12,011 bases of DNA from Alistipes sp. Lineage in GTDB: Bacteria > Bacteroidota > Bacteroidia > Bacteroidales > Rikenellaceae. Location: NCBI GenBank assembly GCA_029051915.1, contig JAIDKM010000032.1, positions 1 through 12,011 on the forward strand. The letters are read 5' to 3'. A model generated the notes under the pieces. That model ran no database searches. It worked only from the letters and a program-made list of their open reading frames with translations, and was not told the DNA's origin. Position 1 is the first letter of the stretch. Every line of letters starts with the position of its first letter. The translations under genes and the position numbers were made by a program. Shown one piece after another: positions 7,249-12,011 of this stretch.

Positions 7249-8876
7249 TGTACAGCAACTCCAGACGAACGGTGCTTTTTCCGCTCCTGCTGGCCGCAGG
7301 AGTCGCCGCCGGTGCGGCGTTCGGAATCTACGTGGGACGCCATACGGCCGTGCCGCAGCTGTTCCGGCAGCCGGTGCCGTTCGACAACAAGCTCACGCAG
7401 ACCCTCTCGCTGATCGAGAACCAGTATGTCGACCCGGTGTCGATGGATTCGCTCGCCGAGCATGTCATTCCGCTGCTGGTGCGCGAACTCGATCCCCATT
7501 CGGTCTATATTCCCGCGGAGGAGATGGCCGCCATGAACGAACCCCTCGAAGGGGAGTTCGACGGCATCGGCGTGGTGTTCAACATGGCGACCGATACGGT
7601 CATCGTGCTCAACGTCATTCCCAACGGCCCGAGCGACAAGGCCGGCATCAAGGCCGGCGACCGGATCATCGAGATCGACGATTCGCTGGTCGCCGGGTGC
7701 AAGATCCCGCAGAACCGGATCGTGCGCCGGCTGCGCGGCCCGCGCGGTACGACCGTACACCTGGGGCTGGAGCGGCAGGGTATTCCCGACCTGGTGCAGG
7801 TCGACGTCGTCCGCGGGGCGATTCCCATCCGGAGCATCGAATCGGCGTTCCGCATCAGCGGCACGACGGGATACATCAAGCTGGGGCAGTTCGCCCGTAC
7901 GACCTCGCTGGAGTTCGCCCGGGCTCTTGCCCGGCTGCGGGCCGAGGGTGTCGACCGCCTGATCTTCGACCTGCGCGGCAATACCGGCGGATACCTCGAT
8001 CAGGCGATCGCCGTGGCCAACCAGTTCCTGCACGAAGGAGAGCTGATCGTCTACACGGAGGATCGCGACAAACGCCGGATGCACGAATATGCCGACGGCT
8101 CGGGCGCGGTGCAGGACATGGAAGTGGTGGTGCTGATCGATGAGGGCAGTGCGTCGTCGAGCGAGATTCTCGCCGGAGCGATCCAGGACAACGACCGTGG
8201 AACGATCGTCGGCCGCCGCTCGTTCGGCAAGGGGTTGGTGCAGAAGCAGATCCCGTTCATCGACGGCTCGGCGCTGAGACTCACCACGGCGCGCTACTAC
8301 ACGCCGACGGGCCGCTCGATCCAGAAACCCTATACTGTGGGCGACGACGAGAGCTACGAAGCCGATCTCTGGAACCGTTACCGCAACAACGAATTTTTCT
8401 CGGCCGACAGCATTCATTTCGCCGATTCGCTGCGGTTCACGACGCCCGGCGGCAAGACGGTCTATGGCGGCGGCGGGATCATGCCCGACATCTTCATTCC
8501 GGCCGACACGACCGACATCACGCCCTACTTCGTCGAGGTCGCCGGCCGCAACATCCTCTATCGCTATACGATCGAGTACGCCGACCGGCACCGTGAAGCG
8601 CTCAATGCTGTGGAGACGGTCGAACAGCTGCAGGCGCTGCTCGACAGCGACAAACGGTTGGTCGACGACTTCATCCGCTATGCGGCCCGCAAGGGCGTGG
8701 CGCCGCGCTATGGCGACATCGCGCGCTCGCGGCGGCTGATCGAAGCGCAGCTGAAGGCCTACATCGGTCGCAACACGAAGCTGGAAGATACCGGTTTCTA
8801 TGCCAATATTTATCCGGTGGACAACGCGATCGTGCGGGCCATCGAACTTTTAAATACTCCGAAAAACGATGATTAA
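7248..8876 (+). CDS. S41 family carboxy-terminal processing peptidase (CtpA/Prc type), membrane-anchored
   Basis: A periplasmic serine protease that trims or degrades envelope proteins from the C-terminus. The 542 residues comprise an N-terminal signal anchor (about 9-30), a lead-in helical region, a PDZ domain (about 100-188, beginning EGEFDGIGVVF and including the GPSDKAGIKAGDRI loop) that binds substrate C-termini, and the catalytic domain (about 200-420). The Ser-Lys dyad is intact: S303 in GSASSSEI and K328 in FGKG, with D314 at the position of a conserved Asp of E. coli Tsp. A C-terminal helical extension (about 425-542) is common in Bacteroidota homologues. The ATG at 7248 is preferred over an in-frame GTG three bases earlier because it forms the TGATG stop/start overlap. 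The 3' end overlaps the next gene by 8 bases. Its position after a barrel protein suggests an envelope maintenance role. Confidence 0.93.
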   Translation: MYSNSRRTVLFPLLLAAGVAAGAAFGIYVGRHTAVPQLFRQPVPFDNKLTQTLSLIENQYVDPVSMDSLAEHVIPLLVRELDPHSVYIPAEEMAAMNEPLEGEFDGIGVVFNMATDTVIVLNVIPNGPSDKAGIKAGDRIIEIDDSLVAGCKIPQNRIVRRLRGPRGTTVHLGLERQGIPDLVQVDVVRGAIPIRSIESAFRISGTTGYIKLGQFARTTSLEFARALARLRAEGVDRLIFDLRGNTGGYLDQAIAVANQFLHEGELIVYTEDRDKRRMHEYADGSGAVQDMEVVVLIDEGSASSSEILAGAIQDNDRGTIVGRRSFGKGLVQKQIPFIDGSALRLTTARYYTPTGRSIQKPYTVGDDESYEADLWNRYRNNEFFSADSIHFADSLRFTTPGGKTVYGGGGIMPDIFIPADTTDITPYFVEVAGRNILYRYTIEYADRHREALNAVETVEQLQALLDSDKRLVDDFIRYAARKGVAPRYGDIARSRRLIEAQLKAYIGRNTKLEDTGFYANIYPVDNAIVRAIELLNTPKNDD

Positions 8877-9150
8877 GAAGCTGATAGGCATGCTTTTCGC
8901 CGCAGCGACCCTCGGTGTGATCGTCTTCACGGTGCTGGGCCGCGATCGTTACCGTTCGCTGATCGCCCGCCAGGGCGGCGAGGTGCCGCAGTTCGTGGGA
9001 TCCCGACCCGTGCAGGAGCCGGAACCGGAGGCGGAGCCGTATGAAGAACCTGCCGGATCGACCTCCGGCATCACCTCGCCGGACGAGTATTTCGAGGAGG
9101 GCGACGACCTGCCGTCCGACCTCTTTGCGGACGACGACATCACGCTCTGA
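8869..9150 (+). CDS. Small single-span membrane protein with acidic tail, unknown function
   Basis: I do not recognise this 93-residue protein. It starts MIKK, a positively charged cap, followed by one hydrophobic span (about 5-23), a short basic patch (R25, R27, R29, R34) and a long acidic, Pro-rich tail. Residues 50-93 contain 16 Asp/Glu and no Lys or Arg, including an EPEPEAEPYEEP run and a DDD near the C-terminus. The tail looks disordered. The MIKK end, without a clear signal-peptidase site, suggests an anchored protein; topology is unclear. The ATG lies inside the end of the S41 protease gene (8-base overlap), a typical coupled arrangement, so it is probably translated and may partner the protease. 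Its 3' end overlaps the convergent sigma factor gene by 11 bases. Confidence 0.7.
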   Translation: MIKKLIGMLFAAATLGVIVFTVLGRDRYRSLIARQGGEVPQFVGSRPVQEPEPEAEPYEEPAGSTSGITSPDEYFEEGDDLPSDLFADDDITL

Positions 9151-9685
9151 GCAACGCCTCGTAGAGGTCCGCGAGCCGGTGGCGCAGATGCTTCACGGCG
9201 TAGTGCTTGCGCGAGAGGAGCGTCGCCACGGGAATGCCCGTATCCTCGGAGAGCTCGCGGAACGTGAAACCCTCCATTTCAGTCAGATAGAAAATATCGC
9301 GCTGCGCTGCCGGCAACTCGTCGAGCGCCTTTTCGACCTCGCTCCAGACCAGCCGGCGCAGATACTCCATCTCGGGCGACGAGCAGTCGTCGGCCAGCAA
9401 CGTCGTGATTTCATCGACCATGCCCTCCTCGTCGCGGAGGGCCGGCAGCGACTCTTCGCGGTGTTTGCGCCGGTGATCGATGATGCGGTTGCGGGCCGTG
9501 CGGAACAGCCAGGCCGCGACCTGCGCGACCGGGTTGATCGCGTCGGTCTGCACGAACCGCAGAAAAACCTCCTGCAATATATCTTCGGCTTCTTCGCGAC
9601 TCGGCACCCGCCGGGCGATGAAGGCTCCCAGCCGGTGGCGGTATCTTTCGAAGATGTCGGTCGGGTTATTCTGCTTCTCCGGCAT
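9140..9685 (-). CDS. ECF-type RNA polymerase sigma-70 factor
   Basis: An alternative sigma factor of 181 residues lacking regions 1 and 3, as in the extracytoplasmic function group. Region 2 spans about 10-77: EEAEDILQEVFLRF (31-44) is the core-binding segment, and AAWLFRTARNRIIDHRRKH (57-75) is the -10 recognition part. A short acidic linker (about 84-104) leads to region 4 (about 116-175) with ALDELPAAQRDIFYLTEMEG and a helix-turn-helix near 141-165 (FRELSEDTGIPVATLLSRKH) for -35 recognition. The start ATG at 9685 gives the usual length and lies within the end of the ferredoxin/membrane gene (20-base overlap), so the two are coupled. No FecR-type or zinc anti-sigma gene is adjacent, making the upstream membrane protein the best candidate regulator. 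Regulon unknown. Confidence 0.9.
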   Translation of the reverse strand: MPEKQNNPTDIFERYRHRLGAFIARRVPSREEAEDILQEVFLRFVQTDAINPVAQVAAWLFRTARNRIIDHRRKHREESLPALRDEEGMVDEITTLLADDCSSPEMEYLRRLVWSEVEKALDELPAAQRDIFYLTEMEGFTFRELSEDTGIPVATLLSRKHYAVKHLRHRLADLYEALLRA

Positions 9686-10235
9686 GGTCGGTCGGCTTTG
9701 CTTCGTTGCAGAGCGAACGCATGCGCCGGCGGATGAACTCGCGGCGCTCTTCGCGCGAGAGGCCGTGCATCGTTTCGTGCAGATGGCGGTGTTTGTCCCA
9801 TTTGGAGAGATGTCCCATGTGGCCGAAAAACAGATGGGCGAGGGCCAGCAATCCCAGCATCTGCCAGTAGCCGACGGCTTTCCATCCGAATATCTCGGGG
9901 ACAAGAGCGTTCCAGAGCCACATGGCGGCACCGCAGATGGCCGCCAGCACGGCGATACCTCCGATGAGGTGGAGGACGAATTTCAGATTGTGTTTCATAG
10001 CTTGTTGTTTTTCTGTGTTTTCGGGATTCGGAGCAAGTTTGCGGATGACGATCGCCATGTTGCGGCAGGAGCGTTCGCAGTGGCGGCAGCCGGCGCAGCG
10101 GTCGGCGTCGGCAACCTGCACGAAGCGGCCTTGTCCGTTGTCGGCCAGTCGGAGAACTCCGTGGCGGCATGCTTCGACACAGTGTCCGCAGCCGGTACAG
10201 CGATCGGTGCGGAGTACGATTTCGGTGTTTTTCAT
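9666..10235 (-). CDS. Double [4Fe-4S] ferredoxin domain joined to a His-rich two-span membrane domain
   Basis: This 189-residue protein has two unlike halves. Residues 1-66 form a bacterial-type ferredoxin domain with two complete Cys-x2-Cys-x2-Cys-x3-Cys sets (C13, C16, C19, C23 and C47, C50, C53, C57), expected to hold two [4Fe-4S] clusters. The linker 67-79 is polar. From M80 the chain continues with a hydrophobic span (about 86-108), a WNALVPEIFGWKAVGYWQ hairpin and a second span (about 124-138), then HMGHLSKWDKHRHLHETMH, rich in His, and a basic C-terminal helix (161-176) ending near C176. The membrane half resembles, from memory, small membrane proteins found beside ECF sigma genes in Bacteroidota. 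The coupled sigma gene downstream suggests a sensor or anti-sigma role, which is inference. An independent start at M80 (position 9998) is possible. Confidence 0.75.
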   Translation of the reverse strand: MKNTEIVLRTDRCTGCGHCVEACRHGVLRLADNGQGRFVQVADADRCAGCRHCERSCRNMAIVIRKLAPNPENTEKQQAMKHNLKFVLHLIGGIAVLAAICGAAMWLWNALVPEIFGWKAVGYWQMLGLLALAHLFFGHMGHLSKWDKHRHLHETMHGLSREERREFIRRRMRSLCNEAKPTDHAGEAE

Positions 10236-10249
10236 TTTCGATATGCGTT

Positions 10250-10265
10250 GTCTACTTAGGTAGAC
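10250..10265. promoter_or_regulatory. Palindromic site upstream of the ferredoxin/sigma operon
   Basis: GTCTACTTAGGTAGAC has perfect 6-base inverted arms around a 4-base centre and ends 15 bases upstream of the ATG at 10235. No TAnnTTTG box is seen in the 50 bases between the deoC terminator and this gene. On the minus strand the palindrome overlaps CGTCTA, which resembles the -10 element of several ECF promoters, so autoregulation by the encoded sigma factor is possible. It could equally be an operator for another regulator. Confidence 0.45.
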
Positions 10266-10289
10266 GATCGGCAGCGGCGATTATTTTAA

Positions 10290-10329
10290 AAAACGAACGC
10301 TCTCCGGGGGAAATCGGAGAGCGCGTTTT
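10290..10329 (-). terminator. Rho-independent terminator after deoC
   Basis: A perfect 9-base stem, CGCTCTCCG (10298-10306) with CGGAGAGCG (10315-10323), and an 8-base loop. On the minus strand it is followed by TTCGTTTTTT. Outer AAAACG/CGTTTT sequences can extend the stem past a two-base bulge and also give a short T-run on the plus strand, so it could act in both directions. It lies just downstream of the deoC stop codon and separates deoC from the ferredoxin/sigma operon. Confidence 0.85.
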
Positions 10330-10350
10330 CATATCGGCCGTGAACGGCTG

Positions 10351-11229
10351 CTAATAATACTTGATCTCTTTGCCTTCGATGGCCGAAAGGATGTTGTTCG
10401 CGGCGGACGAGGCGCCGATGCGGAACAGATCGGTCGTGAGCCACTCCTTGCCGAGGATCTCCTCGACGATGGTGTAGTAGAGGGCGGCATCGTCGGCCGT
10501 GCGGACACCGCCGGCGGCTTTGAAGCCGACTTTGCGTCCCGTTTTGGCGTGGTAGTCGCGAATCGCCTCGCACATGACCAGTGCGGCTTCGGGCGTGGCA
10601 GCGACGTCGATCTTGCCGGTCGAAGTCTTGATGAAGTCGGCACCTGCGAACATCGACAGCAGCGACGCCTTGCGGATCAGCTCGGGCGTTTTCAGTGCAC
10701 CCGACTCGATGATGACCTTCAGCACCACGTCGCGATCCATCTCCGAGCGGATCACCTCCACCTCGTTGGCGGCTTCGTTATACTCGCCTGTGAGCATGCG
10801 GCCCACGTTCAGTACGATGTCCACTTCGTCGGCGCCGTTCTCGATGGCCATGGCGACCTCCAGAGCCTTGACCTCCAGGAAAGTCTGCGCAGCGGGAAAA
10901 CCTCCGGCGACCGACGTGATGCGCATCGGCGTGCCGTCGACGGCCAGCCCTACGGTCTCGACGAACGACGGATAGATGCAGATCGACGCCACGTTGGGGA
11001 TATGGGGATATTTCCCGTAGAACTCGGCGGCCTTGCGTGCGAACTCCGTAACGGAGGTAACGGAGTCGTTGCACGAGAGGGTCGTGAGATCGATGGCCGA
11101 GTAACAGAACTTGTATACCTCGGCATTGTGGTTGCGTTCGGCGAGCTTGCGCAGGCGGGCAACGCGCTCGTCGACTTCGGCCGCACTCCAGGCGGGGGCA
11201 TATTCATTCAGGAGGTTTGCGTATTCCAT
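10351..11229 (-). CDS. deoC: Deoxyribose-phosphate aldolase (DeoC)
   Basis: DeoC splits 2-deoxyribose 5-phosphate into acetaldehyde and glyceraldehyde 3-phosphate, the last step of deoxynucleoside breakdown in the cytosol. The 292-residue TIM-barrel protein keeps the class I aldolase residues: Schiff-base K201 in DFIKTSTGK, the second lysine K237 in GFKAAGGVRT, and D137 in ADEVDIVLN, corresponding to K167, K201 and D102 remembered for E. coli. A roughly 40-residue N-terminal helical extension makes it longer than the short (about 220 aa) form. The ATG at 11229 lies about 10 bases after the predicted transcription start. The gene appears monocistronic, with its own -7 box and a strong terminator, and no other nucleoside catabolism gene is in the window. 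Confidence 0.96.
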   Translation of the reverse strand: MEYANLLNEYAPAWSAAEVDERVARLRKLAERNHNAEVYKFCYSAIDLTTLSCNDSVTSVTEFARKAAEFYGKYPHIPNVASICIYPSFVETVGLAVDGTPMRITSVAGGFPAAQTFLEVKALEVAMAIENGADEVDIVLNVGRMLTGEYNEAANEVEVIRSEMDRDVVLKVIIESGALKTPELIRKASLLSMFAGADFIKTSTGKIDVAATPEAALVMCEAIRDYHAKTGRKVGFKAAGGVRTADDAALYYTIVEEILGKEWLTTDLFRIGASSAANNILSAIEGKEIKYY

Positions 11230-11245
11230 AAACAGGTTGTTTTTA

Positions 11246-11253
11246 CAAAAATA
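11246..11253 (-). promoter_or_regulatory. -7 promoter box for deoC
   Basis: The minus strand reads TATTTTTG, fitting TAnnTTTG, with a predicted start near 11239 and a short leader of about 10 bases. The region is A/T-rich, so a chance match is possible. The rest of 11254-11348 holds no gene or clear motif that I can identify. Confidence 0.45.
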
Positions 11254-11349
11254 GGAAAAATTTCATTTCGCGGAATCGTCGGAACGAATTTTTCTTCGGC
11301 ATCTGCAAAAAAAGGGCCTCACTGCGAAAAAACAATATAAATAGGTATG

Positions 11350-11379
11350 AAAAAGGGGGCCCGCTCTCGTCGGGCCCCC
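11350..11379 (-). terminator. Rho-independent terminator after the TPR protein gene
   Basis: A perfect GC-rich 9-base stem, GGGGGCCCG (11355-11363) with CGGGCCCCC (11371-11379), and a 7-base loop. On the minus strand it is followed by TTTTT (11354-11350). It lies 20 bases beyond the TPR gene stop codon. A TCGTTTTT run on the other side could let it work on the plus strand as well. Confidence 0.9.
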
Positions 11380-11398
11380 TCGTTTTTGCGGCTGCGGA

Positions 11399-12011
11399 TT
11401 AGCGCAGAGCTTTCAGATTGACGTCCTTGGCAGCTTTCTCGGCCAGAGCGGGGTTCTTGGCAACGGCGCTCTTGAGCTGAGCGTTGGCGGTGTTCAGATC
11501 GCCCTCTTTGGCAGCGATGACGGCGCGCAGGTAGTCGGCATCGGCCGAGTTGTCCTTGGCGATGGCTTTCTTGGCTGCGGGCAGGTCGTTGTTCATGACC
11601 GAAGCGACGGCGGCGTTGTAGCCCTCCAGCGTGTTGGCGGCAGCCTTGTAGTTGCCCTGAGCGGCGTCCAGAGCGGCCTTAGCCTCGGCGTCGGCCGACT
11701 GAGCGTACTTCTTGGCCTCGGCGGTGTTGCCGTTGGCGAGGTTGGCGAGCAGGAGGTTCTTGTTGAGGTCTTTCGACGAGTTGAGCTTGGCAGCCTTCTC
11801 GAACGACTTCAGAGCCTCGGCTTTCTGACCGGCTTTGGTCTGAGCGATACCCAGGTTGTTGTAGATGCGGGCGTCGTTGTACTTCTTGGCAGCGGCGGTC
11901 AGGATAGCGACCTGCTCGTTGGCGCCGTTGGCCAGCGTCTCGGCAGCGTAGAGGTATTCCTCGACGGTCAGGCGATAGCCGTTGCGGAAGGCGGTCATGA
12001 TCTCGGCGTCG
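11399..12011 (-). CDS. C-terminal part of a TPR-repeat protein, 5' end outside window
   Basis: The frame is open to the window edge, so the ATG at 11998 is internal: the residues before it (Asp-Ala-Glu-Ile) continue the same helix-like sequence. The 203 visible residues are rich in Ala, Lys and Asn and read as paired helices. A clear TPR unit runs ARIYNNLGIAQTKAGQKAEA and on to KSFEKAAKLN (about 47-77), with degenerate repeats to about 190. The segment FRNGYRLTVEEYLYAAETL (8-26) precedes the repeats. From memory, similar tails are found on Bacteroidota envelope proteins with other domains at the N-terminus, but nothing visible here fixes the location. TPR arrays mediate protein-protein contacts. 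The strong terminator suits a well-expressed gene ending its transcript here. Confidence 0.8.
   Translation of the reverse strand, partial: DAEIMTAFRNGYRLTVEEYLYAAETLANGANEQVAILTAAAKKYNDARIYNNLGIAQTKAGQKAEALKSFEKAAKLNSSKDLNKNLLLANLANGNTAEAKKYAQSADAEAKAALDAAQGNYKAAANTLEGYNAAVASVMNNDLPAAKKAIAKDNSADADYLRAVIAAKEGDLNTANAQLKSAVAKNPALAEKAAKDVNLKALR

Noticed and set aside
7167..8591. Minus-strand open frame opposite the S41 protease
   Set aside because: Antisense shadow of a complete PDZ-protease gene.
10250..10265. CopY/BlaI- or DtxR-type operator
   Set aside because: The palindrome shares only a few bases (TAC/GTA, TTAGG) with remembered consensus sites, and no such regulator gene is nearby; naming a regulator would be guesswork.
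10549..11340. Plus-strand open frame opposite deoC
   Set aside because: DeoC catalytic residues are intact on the minus strand, and the open frame has no recognisable product.

Overview
The window looks like chromosomal DNA from a GC-rich member of the Bacteroidota, most plausibly Alistipes or another Rikenellaceae. The evidence is high GC in coding regions, short AT-rich gaps, near absence of Shine-Dalgarno sequences, and several copies of the Bacteroidota -7 promoter motif TAnnTTTG at sensible distances from start codons. The gene families (DUF3078 barrel protein, membrane-anchored S41 protease, secreted GH2 enzyme, TPR protein) also fit. The genus is an inference from composition and gene style, not proven.

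Layout. (1) 1-1690, minus strand: the N-terminal part of a secreted GH2 family glycosidase whose 3' end lies outside the window. (2) 1783-5120, plus strand: a tight run of CvpA-type membrane protein, rsgA, a TrmH-type RNA 2'-O-methyltransferase and a class III aminotransferase. It is divergent from GH2 and shares a promoter region with mirror-image -7 boxes. (3) 5153-5995, minus strand: nfo (endonuclease IV), convergent with the aminotransferase and divergent from the next block. (4) 6082-9150, plus strand: an envelope operon of a DUF3078 outer-membrane barrel, an S41 carboxy-terminal processing protease and a small acidic single-span membrane protein, with stop/start overlaps at both junctions. 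(5) 9140-10235, minus strand: a two-gene operon of a double [4Fe-4S] ferredoxin domain joined to a His-rich two-span membrane domain, followed with overlap by an ECF-type sigma factor. (6) 10351-11229, minus strand: deoC with its own promoter and terminator. (7) 11399-12011, minus strand: the C-terminal part of an alanine- and lysine-rich TPR protein followed by a strong terminator.

Most genes are housekeeping: ribosome maturation (rsgA), tRNA methylation, DNA repair (nfo) and deoxynucleoside catabolism (deoC). The least ordinary parts are the ferredoxin/membrane/sigma operon, which has the appearance of a redox- or metal-responsive regulatory unit, and the GH2 protein, in which the usual acid/base Asn-Glu pair is replaced by Ser-Arg although the nucleophile region is kept. 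No tRNA, rRNA, CRISPR array, insertion sequence or phage gene was seen, and no gene-free stretch exceeds about 170 bases.
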